Positions 1 through 9,142 of a DNA stretch of 11,626 nt are shown here, one piece after another. The position numbers and the translations under genes are program-made. Source of the DNA: Ophiostoma sp. CBS 140.51. Its lineage: Eukaryota; Ascomycota; Sordariomycetes; Ophiostomatales; Ophiostomataceae. The stretch's first letter is position 1. Every line of letters starts with the position of its first letter. The notes under the pieces are model-generated. The model was not told the origin of the DNA. It saw only the letters and a list, made by a program, of their open reading frames with translations, and did no database searches. The DNA lies in NCBI GenBank assembly GCA_029298735.1, contig JANSLP010000560.1, positions 1-11,626 of the forward strand, given 5' to 3'.

Positions 1-189
1 GTGCCCAACTCGACGGGCAGCGCACGTACCGAGGGTGTCAAGAAGATTTTGAACTCGGAGAAATCAAAGTACCTGCCGCACCACCTCAAGGTCAAGAAGT
101 CCCGGGCCAGGACCCCAGTGTATTATGCTGCAGCAATATTGCTTAACTTTAGAAATATTTTGCAAACAATAGACAACCTCATACGATGA
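1..189 (+). CDS. 3' end of an unrecognised gene (partial)
   Basis: Frame 1 is open from the left edge to a TGA at 187-189 (62 codons). The first ~38 codons look coding: many third positions are G or C, and the peptide is rich in Lys/Arg and His with a run like KSKYLPHHLKVKKSRAR. After about base 117 the reading becomes AT-rich and hydrophobic (YYAAAILLNF), which may be intron or 3' UTR read through; GTGTAT at 118 could be a donor. The first codon is GTG (Val), so the true start lies outside the window. The basic composition would suit a nucleic-acid or chromatin protein, but I do not recognise a family and assign no function. It could also be chance, as the piece is short. Confidence 0.4.
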   Translation: MPNSTGSARTEGVKKILNSEKSKYLPHHLKVKKSRARTPVYYAAAILLNFRNILQTIDNLIR

Positions 190-1470
190 CAGCAATATAA
201 TTTTTTTTATCGCCACAGCTGTGATGAAGAATATCATAACTCGTTAATCTCTTACCGCAAGATATCCTCTCATAAGCTCCCTAAAAACCGTCAACTCAAC
301 ATATTGTCTCCTTGTCACTACTTTTCATCCTTCTGCCCTGAACGACTGTGCAATTTCAGCGTATCCAATGTGCACAATATCTCAACCTGCGAGAGTCCTC
401 ATAATTTGATTCCTTGCTTCTTTCATCGTAGTTCTATTACTGAGCTGTAAAGGAAAGAACTACTAAAGTAGGAAAAAGAGTACGCTCGCGACGCGTCATA
501 CCTAACGGGACCCGACACAACGGTTGAGAATTATCCCACCTAGGTGCTTTATTAGTATGTGTTTTCATATCTTTCTCCGATAGCGGGGGGCCTTTCCGAG
601 AAAATTGCCAGAATTGTGCAGTCTTTGCGGACCTTTTTCTCCTGGTCTTTTTTCCCTTCACTCTTTCTCTATTACCACAACATCGTAAGCCCTGTCGGTT
701 GATAAGATTGATAAAAATCTGCCGTGTTTAACGCCAACAAAGTTTGGTCCGGCCGGGCCGAGTAGACACATGCGCTAGCTTCGGTTGCGTTGGATGTCAA
801 GAACGAAATAAGCAAAGGATCTAAAAACGCTTGTCTGGAATTGGCTTTGCTTGGCCGCGCATCTTGAATCCTTTTTTCTCTAGGTATGTTTCTATTATGG
901 TTACATGACACATGTCTCCCTCACACTTCCTATGTACATGGGTAGTGACAGACAAGTGAATCAACGCTGAGAAATATCAGTTTTATTTGCTATTTTAAAC
1001 GGGTTCCGTACCAAATTATCAGCAGACGCATAGAGTACAATAGGAAAGTAAACACATTCCATTCAACCACCCTCATCATCACTTTCAATTCGGAATTTTC
1101 ATGATCAACGGCACTATCCCAACCCATAGCGTACCTCGTTTTTCTCTGCTCACCAGTAAAGAGGCACGCTTGGTTCTCATCGCAGCCGCTTGTTATCTGA
1201 AGAATAAACGCGCCAAAAAAATCTGCAGGGTGGTTCCGCAATGCCAAGACATGATTGCGCGTCCTTGTACGACGACAACACAAGACAATAGAGCCACAGA
1301 CTCTGTAAAAAGTCTATCGGCAGCCAAAAAAAAAGAATAAACTACACATCGTGGCTTGCAAACCCCGAGACTGTTTATCGTTCATGCCCTTGATTCAGTC
1401 TTCCAACCGTTGTGATGTGATGGATGGGAGGAGCGATTCCGGTCTGGGCAATTATGGAAAGACAAGGGTT

Positions 1471-1490
1471 TCCAAGCTATTCCAAGCTAT
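1471..1490. repeat. Perfect 10-bp tandem duplication
   Basis: The decamer TCCAAGCTAT occurs twice, back to back. It is two copies only, in noncoding DNA, and looks like a small slippage duplication with no evident function. Confidence 0.7.
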
Positions 1491-1735
1491 TTTGGCCCGG
1501 ACCCTGGCACAGAAGTGACGGCCAGGAGAAATGCCGAGCGGTACATATCAAGAACAAAAGATAAGTGGAAGTGCAAACATTGAGAAACACTTGGCAAACT
1601 GTGTAGGGGAAACAACCCATCCCTCGTCTGTCGTCAGATCTTTATTTTCCATCATTAGATGGATACTTTGTGCGGTAAGTAGTATTTGACGGGCCTGCCA
1701 AGAGCAAAATACAAGACTGAATAACACCGTCCCGG

Positions 1736-1770
1736 CCAATGAATACCGACGTCGGTAAGCAATTTATATA
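1736..1770. promoter_or_regulatory. CCAAT box, 14-bp palindrome and TATA box in tight array
   Basis: Three elements lie within 35 bp: CCAAT at 1736-1740, the perfect palindrome TACCGACGTCGGTA at 1744-1757, and TTTATATA at 1763-1770. The palindrome contains CCG-N4-CGG, the everted arrangement bound by Leu3-type Zn2Cys6 regulators in yeast, and a GACGTC core resembling bZIP sites. The grouping looks like a compact core promoter reading rightwards, yet no convincing coding region follows within 1.7 kb. It may be a remote element of the ferric reductase gene, the promoter of a noncoding transcript, or chance. Confidence 0.35.
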
Positions 1771-2034
1771 CATGGCTGGGTGTGACTTTGTGAGGGATCG
1801 TGCGAGCCTGACAGCGGCTGCTACTTTACCTCAAACCTGACGGCTGTGTTTAGACCGCTAAGGCAGCGTGTGTGGGGGATTCTCCGAAGCTGGTAATGGA
1901 AGATTCTTTGAAACTGGTGATGGCATGGGCAGACAAATAATGCTTAGATCATGGTTGCTGGAAAAAAAGGCGGCCAGAGTTGGGAGTTGGTTAAGGTAGA
2001 CAGACCCACCACGCCGATCCAACCCTGGGATGTG

Positions 2035-2043
2035 TTATCAGAT
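2035..2043 (-). promoter_or_regulatory. Iron-regulatory GATA-type site (ATCTGATAA)
   Basis: The + strand reads TTATCAGAT, so the minus strand is ATCTGATAA. This is an exact match to the ATCWGATAA consensus recognised by fungal iron-sensing GATA repressors (SreA/SRE/Fep1 type), which shut down iron-uptake genes when iron is plentiful. It lies about 1.5 kb before the reductase start. A single 9-mer is weak evidence; the second copy at 2666 and the downstream gene's identity make it more credible. Confidence 0.4.
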
Positions 2044-2665
2044 CCGAAGATAATCATTGATTGTCGTAGACCTCAAAAAATTGATTCCAACCAGCGCCAC
2101 CAAGATGGGGGCAATGAACAAAAACAGAAAAAAAAATCCAGCAGCCAGCAATAATACAGGGTGTTGATCCCTTGGGCTCTAGTTTCGGTATGCCCAGGGT
2201 GGCAATGCCCACACGGCGGAGGACAGCCAATAGATGTGTGAACAACAGAGAAGGACGGACAATAAGAAGATGTTTACTAAAAACAGTGAACGAGAGAGTT
2301 AGTGTGGGGTGAAACAGTACGAGTCCGATGATCCCGTAGACGAGTCATGGTTTCTTGGTATCCTATTCCCTCGACCTCTCAGCGTTATGGGGCTGATTTT
2401 TCTGAATACACACATTGAACACTCGCTTTTCATCTCCATTTTCTCCAGGCCCCGACACGTGTTTGCCCATACGGTTGGCATCATAATAGTATTCATAAAA
2501 TCCAAGGCAAACTCCTTTTTTCTTTTTAAAGAAAGAACGTGGACGTTTCTGGGATGCGTTGCGTGTCCAAGGCGTTTGTTGACCTGAAGCCGAAAACCAA
2601 GGATGAAGAAAAAGTCAGACCCATACCAAGTATAGCATCTGCCGCGAGCTGCACTTTAGAAAATC

Positions 2666-2674
2666 TTATCAGAT
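2666..2674 (-). promoter_or_regulatory. Second iron-regulatory GATA-type site (ATCTGATAA)
   Basis: This is a second exact TTATCAGAT (minus strand ATCTGATAA), about 880 bp before the ferric reductase start. A one-mismatch copy, ATATCAGAT, follows at 2711-2719, 37 bp further on. Paired GATA sites are common at SreA/Fep1 targets, so this pair is the better candidate for iron control of the reductase. Confidence 0.45.
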
Positions 2675-3410
2675 CACTACATAGGCTTCGCTAGTTTATT
2701 TGTTGCTTTTATATCAGATCCATAATCTTCTGTACCCGACGCTCTTGCAGAGGCTAAATACCGTCGGGCTTCCATCCCAGAGCGAGTGCAAGATAGTCAC
2801 ATATCCACCTTTCTAACCGCATTTTGAACTTTTAGTTTAGATAGTCTCGAGGACAGGGTTCAATAATTGTTCCTTGACGAGCCTGGACCTCTATCGGCTC
2901 AGTAGTTGCCGATGACTTGACTGGTAAATTTTCTTCCTTTTTCTATTTGATGCATCGCAGGACCAAAACAAGCATCGCTGTTTATGTCTTGGCATTACAA
3001 AACATGCTCAAGCTCAAGAGAGTCATTTTGACAAAAGCTTCGAGAAAGTGCCCACTGAATTACGTTTCCTTTCGGTTCCTGTGACCCCAGTGGGCTTCTC
3101 GTCTGTTCTGAACTTTTTTTCATCGACCACATGCCGAGAGGCTGGCAACGCTTCCATCACTAGTTGTCCGCAACGTTAGTCTTCTTCGATGCTAGAACTT
3201 GGGAACGCTGTGATACAAAATCTTCTCGGCTATTCGATGGAGTGGGATGCACGAATAAGAAACAGACATATATTCGTATTCGTATATCAGACTGGCCGAG
3301 AAAGGATAGACGAGGATAGTTTGATCGGGCCAGGCTGTATCAGAAGTCGGGAAGCCATCGTCTTGGTTGCCTTATTTGTAGAGATGGAAGCCCGCCGTGT
3401 AGAGAAATAT

Positions 3411-3417
3411 TATATAT
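3411..3417 (+). promoter_or_regulatory. TATA box of the ferric reductase gene
   Basis: TATATAT lies 142 bp before the ATG at 3553. It is followed by a pyrimidine-rich stretch and a good start context (TTCACC-ATG-G). The spacing would give a 5' UTR of roughly 100 nt. Confidence 0.45.
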
Positions 3418-3552
3418 CGCACCTTACCCTCCAACATGATCAACACGCAGATCGTCCAGAGAGATCCTTCCTGTCTCATTGCCACACTTTTTTGTGACTT
3501 TCGTTATCCCACATTTATTTCACACATCACCTCCCTACCTTGAAGTTTCACC

Positions 3553-6333
3553 ATGGTGGCTTTCAAGTCACTGCTGCTCTACTTGAGCCTGAGCCTAACT
3601 CCGGCCTACGTTGTTGCCGGAGGTGGTAAGCCGCATGGCTTCAGCCCTTCAGCCCCCAGCTACGACGATTATTGTTTCTTGACAATCTACAACTCCATCT
3701 CGTCATACACGTTCCAGCTGCCCGGCACGGTGTCGTCCACCACCTCGGCTTCCAGCAGCTCTGCGTCGAGTGGTGGCGGTGGCAGTAGGGGCGGCTCCTC
3801 TTCGGGCCACGGCGGCCACAAGCGCGCCGAATTGCAGAAGCGCCGCAAGGGTGGCGGCTCCAGCTCCAATGCTTGTACGCTCAACCTCGAGGTGGCATCT
3901 ATCTACGCTTCAGCAAAAGCTTATTGCAATGGAAAGCAGTTTACCGCCGCGATACCCTACTGGCAGAGCCTCTGCACATCTGGCGGGTACACTCTGATGG
4001 ATCTGACCGAGATTGAAGCCAATGTGACGCAGGCCTACATTAATTCTCTCCCAGTCCTCAACCCCGACAGCAACTCGACTTCTGCTGCCATTGAGAAGGC
4101 TGTCATCCTCGACAAGGCCTACTATGAGGTGGCTTACCATACAAACGTATGTCAAAACATGTGATCTGCTCCATATTGCTAAAGTATCTGCTAATTCTTC
4201 TGCCTCTCACCTCTAGTACGCGCACGACTACGCTTTCGAGCAGGATGCACTCTTTAGCTGGGGCTTCCTAGGATTCTGGGGTGGCATCATGGTTCTCGGT
4301 ATGCTGCACAAAATTGTGACCGTGGTGCTGGCGTTTTTCGCTGACCGTCGGCTGTCGTCTCGGCGAGACGTGGAAGGCGCGGGTACCATGGCGGCCCCTT
4401 CCGCACCTTCGGCTGCCGACCCGCTTGCCAAGACGTGGCATTTGATTCGCACGTGGTTCATCATCCCGGCTGGCTTTGCGCCGTTTTCGGAGCACCACCA
4501 GCGTTACATTTATTGGCACACAATTCCTCGCCGTCTGGACTTGTTCATTGTCTCTGCATTCTGGATTACTGCCATTGTTCTGAGCTTTGTCCGTTATGAT
4601 TCCTTCAGCGGTAATCTGAGGTACGCTTCCTTCCAACTGATACTTTTCTCTGGCTTTGTTCTATCCTAACGATGCAACAGTTACAGCACCGTCGCCAACC
4701 AGAACTGGCAACTGTCTGCCGACCGGACAGGCATTCTTTCCTATGCCTGTCTTCCATTCCTGTGGCTGTTTGGCGGCCGCAACAATATTTTTCTGTGGGC
4801 TACCAACTTTTCCTTCCGCTCGTTCAACATTTTTCACCGCCATGTCGCCTGGGTCGCTACGTTTGAAGCCATTGTGCACTCCATCAACTACACGGTCCTG
4901 TACACAGTCTACAGTAAGTCGTTGAGCTTCAACCAAGTTTGATATTTTCTGATTTTATTCGATGGTACTTCATTCGAAATAGAAACTAAAATGAGCAGGC
5001 TCTTCCTATGCATCAAGCTACGCCTCCAACTACTTTTACATGGGCGTTGTTGCCACCATCACCATGTCTCTGATGGTTCTATTGTCCCACTCGTGGTTGC
5101 GCCAGAAGTTCTACGAGAGTTTCCTCATAATCCATATTGTGCTCGCCATTGTTATGATATACGCTCTTCTCCGGTATGTAATTTCTATCAAGCCAATCAT
5201 GAACCATCAACCCTTAATCCATCTCGTCTAACTCTTTTAGTCACACCAACTTTGAAAACGAGACTTGGCAGGGATACCTCTATCCCATTGTCGCCATCTA
5301 GGGCTCTGACCGCGTCGTGCGTATCGTCCGCGTCTTGTACTGCAATCTGCATGTCAAGTTCAGCAAGGGCTTCATCCACAACGAGACGACTGTCCGCTAC
5401 TTTGCTGATGCCGATTTGTTGCGCATCGAAATGTCGCCGGGTGTGCGTGCGCCCTTCAAGCCAGGCCCGGGCCAGTATTATTATTTGTACCAGCCCATGG
5501 CACTGCTTGGCTGGGAAAACCATCCCTTTACACTGGGTGCCTACTCCACCAAGGACATGCCTGCTGCCCACAATGGTGTCGCTAGCATGACGTCCATTTC
5601 GTCGGCTGCTGGCAGCTATGGGAGCAGCCTCGTCTTCTACGTCCGCCCGTACGATGGCTGGACCCAGCGACTACGCAAACAGTGTCAAAAGGCGGCGGAT
5701 GGCATTGTCCACCCCAAGCTTCTCATTGAGGGTCCGTACGGTGAGAAGGCAGATCTGCATCACTTTGATACCCTCCTCCTCTTTGTCGGCGGCACAGGTA
5801 TTGCCTCGGCCGTCCCCTACATCCTGGATCACATTCAGTGCGCGCGTAACGGCACAACGCGTACCACCAACATCCAGCTGATCTGGTCCGGTCGCCAAAA
5901 GGCCATGTTTGACCACATTGCCAACACGGAGCTGCGTGATGCCCTGCGACGCAACGATGTCCATGCTAACTTTTACATTACCTGCCGCGCCCCAACGACG
6001 TCTACGGCCGTTTTAGGGCAGGAGGAGGAGAAGAAGTCTTCATCTCTGCCCCAAGTCATGGCCATGCCCGGCGCCAACTCCAACTCGTCGGATTCGGATT
6101 CGGCCTCGGCCAACTACATCCAGGCGCCGGCTTACATCTTCACACTCGGACGCCCAGATGTTAAGCAGCTTATCGCGACCACGGTTGAGCAGTCCAAGGC
6201 CTCTTCCTCCAAGGTGGCCGTGTTGGTCTGCGGTCCTGCACAAATGGCCGACGACAGCCGTGCCGCAGTCTTTTCTGCCCTGCGCAACGGATTTTACGGA
6301 ATTGAGTACTTTGAAGAGACTTTCGGCTGGTAA
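3553..6333 (+). CDS. FRE-family ferric/cupric-chelate reductase with one in-frame TAG
   Basis: This is a plasma-membrane metalloreductase that would pass electrons from NADPH through FAD and two hemes to extracellular Fe(III) or Cu(II). Exons are 3553-4146, 4217-4620, 4681-4913, 4999-5173 and 5241-6333, and all four introns are GT-AG. The spliced frame is 833 codons including the final stop. Residues 1-22 are a signal peptide. Residues 59-107 are a Ser/Gly-rich stretch with dibasic KR sites, inserted in the Cys-bearing ectodomain (C41, C108, C125, C141). The heme ligand pairs are H385/H399 and H456/H470, both with H-X13-H spacing. Further on are the FAD motif HPFTLG (563-568), GPYG (633-636), the NADPH-binding VGGTG (651-655), CGP (799-801) and the usual C-terminal EETFGW. 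About 40 residues of Ser/Asn/Glu-rich sequence are inserted in the NADPH domain. Codon 489 is TAG (5299-5301) in place of an expected Trp just before G-S-D-R. Taken literally this ends the protein at 488 aa. The family call is firm; whether it is functional is open. Confidence 0.9.
5299..5301 (+). other. In-frame TAG at an expected Trp codon; possible mRNA-editing site
   Basis: The TAG is in phase with both sides of exon 5. It falls in the family's aromatic-X2-DR-X2-R region after the last heme-ligand helix, where Trp is usual. The following residues, GSDRVVRIVR, continue the family pattern. Using this TAG as an alternative splice acceptor would put the rest of the gene out of frame, so splicing does not remove the problem. 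The change from TGG is a single G to A. Bases 5290-5295 can pair with 5302-5304 and 5308-5310, leaving a six-base loop (5296-5301) that contains the UAG. Confidence 0.75.
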
Positions 6334-6383
6334 TTGGACAGACCAAACACTCCATACTCCTTACACGGTCAGGCACGACAGTA

Positions 6384-6749
6384 TGATACAGTGGTGCCAG
6401 ATTACGGGGTCCAACATGAGTTGTACGGTGAAGAGGGACGACTTAGATGGGTTTGGCTTTAAAGATGACGAGGTGGTATATATTGCGTGTGGTGCCTGGC
6501 CAGCCAATGGCGACGCGCGAGTCTGGACCGTTGAGCTTGAATCAATTGTTGCACCTGCTGGCAATAACGGTGTTTTCAAAATAGCGGGCAATCCAGTCGT
6601 TGAAGTCGACTGCTGTCTTGACTCGAACATTGGAAAAGGTAGTGCTGCAGGTTCGCCAAGAGCGTATTCGCTCGGAGAAGGAGAACAAAGTGTTTGACGG
6701 CGAGGATGTGCATGTTTTTAACAACCATGTCACTTACACGCGCGGTTAG
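6384..6749 (+). pseudogene. Coding-like stretch with a frame change; gene relic or unmodelled small gene
   Basis: About 50 bp after the reductase stop, the frame starting with ATG at 6384 reads with strong coding character (G-rich first positions, pyrimidine-rich third positions) to about 6630. It includes the run KDDEVVYIACGAWPANGDA. From about 6600 the coding character moves to another frame, which reads LEKVVLQVRQERIRSEKENK and ends at TAG 6747-6749. The switch could be a frameshift in a decayed gene. It could also be an intron: a GTATAT donor at 6476 with an acceptor at 6584 or 6650 keeps phase. A third reading is one frame from ATG 6447 to 6749 interrupted by a single TAG at 6582-6584. 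I recognise no family in any version. It may simply be reductase 3' UTR. Confidence 0.3.
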
Positions 6750-7369
6750 CGTGTCGGGAACCAATACAGGGAACAAAAGGTCCCTTAAGAAACATTTCAA
6801 CATCTGCCTTTGATATAAACTGTCTTAGTTTGAGAGGCATCTTAGAATCATTAGAAGAAAGCATGCAATATAAAGCTATGACCCCGGCACTCGTAACACA
6901 ATGTTGCATTTACACTCGCACCTCCAAGTCCTTGATTACCGTATCGTCTGACACTCCATAGAGTCTTTCATCGTAGTGCGGAATGGTGTGTTTCTTGACT
7001 CGGTCACATGTGCATACCCGCTGAGGCCAACCGTTGACAGCTCCACAAATGGCCAATTTAACCATAAAAAAGGGGTTGGACCACACGATATTTGTTGCAG
7101 CATCTTTGGGCTAGAAAATGGTGTTTTCGATAAAAGCATCTATCCCCCACAAGAGGCCTTTATAAATACTTTTGTATGCCATGGTAGCCTCTCCAAAGCG
7201 TGGCTGGGCGATGATCCATCGTTCCCTCTTCAAAAGGCACACGATCACTTGTTAAGGGACCCTTAATCATTCTTTCACCGAGAATCACTCTGTTTCTGTT
7301 CCTCACCAACAAACACAACGCTCTTTCTCCAATTTCCCCAAGATTTTCTTCAAGCCGTTCGTCGCCACC
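6750..7369. other. Intergenic region and upstream region of the ankyrin gene
   Basis: There is no convincing gene in these 620 bases. The last 110 bp are pyrimidine-rich, like a fungal 5' leader, and end in CGCCACC before the ATG at 7370. An open frame on the + strand around 6976-7266 has no coding character and overlaps the presumed promoter. Confidence 0.5.
7161..7168 (+). promoter_or_regulatory. TATA box of the ankyrin-repeat gene
   Basis: TATAAATA lies about 210 bp upstream of the ATG at 7370. A pyrimidine-rich leader follows from about 7260, which fits a transcription start between the two. Confidence 0.45.
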
Positions 7370-9142
7370 ATGTCACTCGGAAACGACTGGTACTCGCGGG
7401 AAACACTACCCAGCCTGCCAGATGATTTCCCTATCCTGAGCCAGAGATGCCATATATGGAAGACCGAAGCCATCTATTTCGCCATCGCCGAAGACAACCT
7501 GCCCGAAGTGCACGAGTTGATTCGCCTTCTTGGTCCGGAGGTGCTCTACGTGTGCGACATGGGCTGGTCGTCGGAGAATCTCACACCCACAGCACTCCAC
7601 ATGGCTGCCAAACGCGGCCGCATGGATATCCTGACTGCCCTTCTTGACTACCGCGACAGCCTGCTGCCAGATGAGAGAAAGAGGTGGGAGGATGAGTATG
7701 AGCGGGACGAGAAGAAGTGGGCAGATGAGGATCCCTATGCGCGCCCCTGGGGCACACCCTTGACAGAGGCATGCATGTCTGCGCAGGCCGACGCCGTGCA
7801 AATGCTTTTAGCGCGCATGCCCAAGGTGGATGTCAATGCGTCCGATAAATTTGGCTTCACGCCATTGCAAGCCGTGGCCAAACATGCTGTTGGAGTAAGA
7901 CCACATACAGACCCGGATGAGCCGGCGCGGCGTATGGCGATTGTCAAGATGCTGCTGGCCAAGGGTGCAGTCCCACGCTCCACGGATGGCAAGCTCGGGC
8001 GACCGAACCCCTTGCTTTTGACATTAATGGCCGATCGTGGCCAGGGCGACGCGGCCCTTACGCGTTTCTTTATTGATGAACTGGGCATTAATGTGCACGC
8101 CAGTTTCTCGTGGTCCACAGCGCGGCTCGACGGCCGCGGTGTCAACGGCGTGACTGACGACGACGAGGCCATCGACCGCTTCGACAGCAAATCTAATGAC
8201 AACGACGTCTACCTATCACCGCTCGCCACGGCTGCCCTGTTTGGCAATGCAGCGGGCGTAGAGACTTTGTTGCGCACCCCAATCACCGACTTTGTCAAGG
8301 ACCTCGTTCCCGCAACAGGGCTGCCACCCCTCCACGCGGCCGTGGTCGGTGTGCCCCATCTTGAAGCACCCATCCTGGAGCCGGGCGGCCCGGAGCCAAC
8401 CTACCATCGCCCAGTCCGGTTTGTTCACAACAACAAGGTGTTCTTGCACCAATATGGACAGTGGCACGATACTCTTTCTAACGAAGAGCGGGAGGCCTTC
8501 TGGGCCGCTTACGATGTTGCCGGTGTCGCGGACCGCGCAGCCTACATTGATGCCCGCGTGGCCACCGTTCGGCTGTTGGTCTCAGCGGCTGAGGCAGTTT
8601 CCGGTTACCTAACGCCATTTGACATCAATGCTACCCACTCCAGGTACACGCCGCTTCACCTCAGCGCGCGTTTTGACCGCCTGCCCCTGCTGCGCGTGCT
8701 CCTCGACCACGGCGCCGACCCGAACATTCCCATTCCCGGTGAGAAGGGAAAGAGTGTACTTGCAACCGTCACTGCATCGGTCCACCGCCTGTGCGCCCGG
8801 AATTCCCGTGTAGCTTATGGCCAGCCGTGGCAGTCTGGGGGAGGAGCATGGGCATACACCCCGTATAGCGTCATTGTGCAGTCCATTGATGCTCGCATCG
8901 GTGAAGGTATGACTACGTTGCTGAGAGAATTGTCGACGGCCTCTGACGACGTCAACGAGGCAGACGCCGACGGCAACACGGCCCTCCACTGGACTATGGG
9001 CTATGGCTTGCCGAACACAACAAAGGCGCTCCTAGTCATGGGCGCGCGCCCCGACGCCCAGAACCACGCCGGCGAGGTGCCAACCGACGGCACGGTCCCA
9101 ACGACCACACGCCCTGCCAATAACTTTCGAGATTATGACTGA
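7370..9142 (+). CDS. Ankyrin-repeat protein, 590 aa
   Basis: This is a single uninterrupted exon starting in an excellent context (GCCACC-ATG). Ankyrin-type helices recur along the protein: a degenerate first unit near residues 31-63; TALHMAAKRGRMDILTALL at 74-92; GTPLTEACMSAQADAVQMLL at 128-147; FTPLQAVAKHA at 163-173 with its second helix displaced to about 187-200; SPLATAALFGNAAGVETLL at 283-301; LPPLHAAVVG at 318-327; YTPLHLSARFDRLPLLRVLL at 426-445 followed by DHGADPN; and NTALHWTMGYGLPNTTKALL at 536-555. Long linkers, one charged and rich in Glu/Arg/Lys (about 99-121), separate the units. There is no signal peptide, membrane segment or enzymatic domain, so it is probably an intracellular protein-interaction scaffold. 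Ankyrin repeats do not identify a partner, and I cannot name a function. The neighbours give no clue. Confidence 0.88.
   Translation: MSLGNDWYSRETLPSLPDDFPILSQRCHIWKTEAIYFAIAEDNLPEVHELIRLLGPEVLYVCDMGWSSENLTPTALHMAAKRGRMDILTALLDYRDSLLPDERKRWEDEYERDEKKWADEDPYARPWGTPLTEACMSAQADAVQMLLARMPKVDVNASDKFGFTPLQAVAKHAVGVRPHTDPDEPARRMAIVKMLLAKGAVPRSTDGKLGRPNPLLLTLMADRGQGDAALTRFFIDELGINVHASFSWSTARLDGRGVNGVTDDDEAIDRFDSKSNDNDVYLSPLATAALFGNAAGVETLLRTPITDFVKDLVPATGLPPLHAAVVGVPHLEAPILEPGGPEPTYHRPVRFVHNNKVFLHQYGQWHDTLSNEEREAFWAAYDVAGVADRAAYIDARVATVRLLVSAAEAVSGYLTPFDINATHSRYTPLHLSARFDRLPLLRVLLDHGADPNIPIPGEKGKSVLATVTASVHRLCARNSRVAYGQPWQSGGGAWAYTPYSVIVQSIDARIGEGMTTLLRELSTASDDVNEADADGNTALHWTMGYGLPNTTKALLVMGARPDAQNHAGEVPTDGTVPTTTRPANNFRDYD

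Larger units (their letters stand above)
190..3552. other. Long intergenic region without a supportable gene
   Basis: This 3.36 kb spacer is AT-richer than the genes and shows short open frames on both strands. None has sustained coding character, recognisable motifs or a convincing start and splice pattern. I see no tRNA boxes, terminal repeats or transposase-like reading. It contains the regulatory-looking sites listed separately: CCAAT/palindrome/TATA at 1736-1770, GATA-type sites at 2035 and 2666, and a TATA box at 3411. It also has a 10-bp tandem duplication at 1471-1490. At least the last 1-1.5 kb is probably the upstream control region of the ferric reductase gene. A noncoding RNA gene cannot be excluded from sequence alone. 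Confidence 0.55.

Noticed and set aside
990..1340. Overlapping open frames on both strands
   Set aside because: Neither shows motifs or coding bias.
2041..2280. Minus-strand frames that include a hydrophobic run resembling a membrane helix
   Set aside because: The hydrophobic run comes from T-rich sequence, two frames would have to be joined, and no start, splice pattern or recognisable family supports a gene.
2309..2587. Open frame of 92 codons on the + strand in the spacer
   Set aside because: No codon-position bias, no good start context, and an equally long antisense frame; probably chance.
3189..3497. Open frame of 102 codons just before the reductase
   Set aside because: It overlaps the TATA box and promoter region of the reductase and has no coding composition.
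5174..5301. Alternative acceptor at the TAG (5301) that would splice out the stop
   Set aside because: Joining 5173 to 5302 shifts the reading frame and would remove the last heme-ligand histidine; the acceptor at 5240, with a CTAAC branch point, is much better.
5299..5301. Repeat-induced point mutation (RIP) as the source of the TAG
   Set aside because: The G-to-A change fits the CpA context of RIP, but RIP would leave many such changes and the rest of the gene is clean.
6976..7266. Open frame of 96 codons before the ankyrin gene
   Set aside because: It spans the TATA box at 7161 and lacks coding composition.
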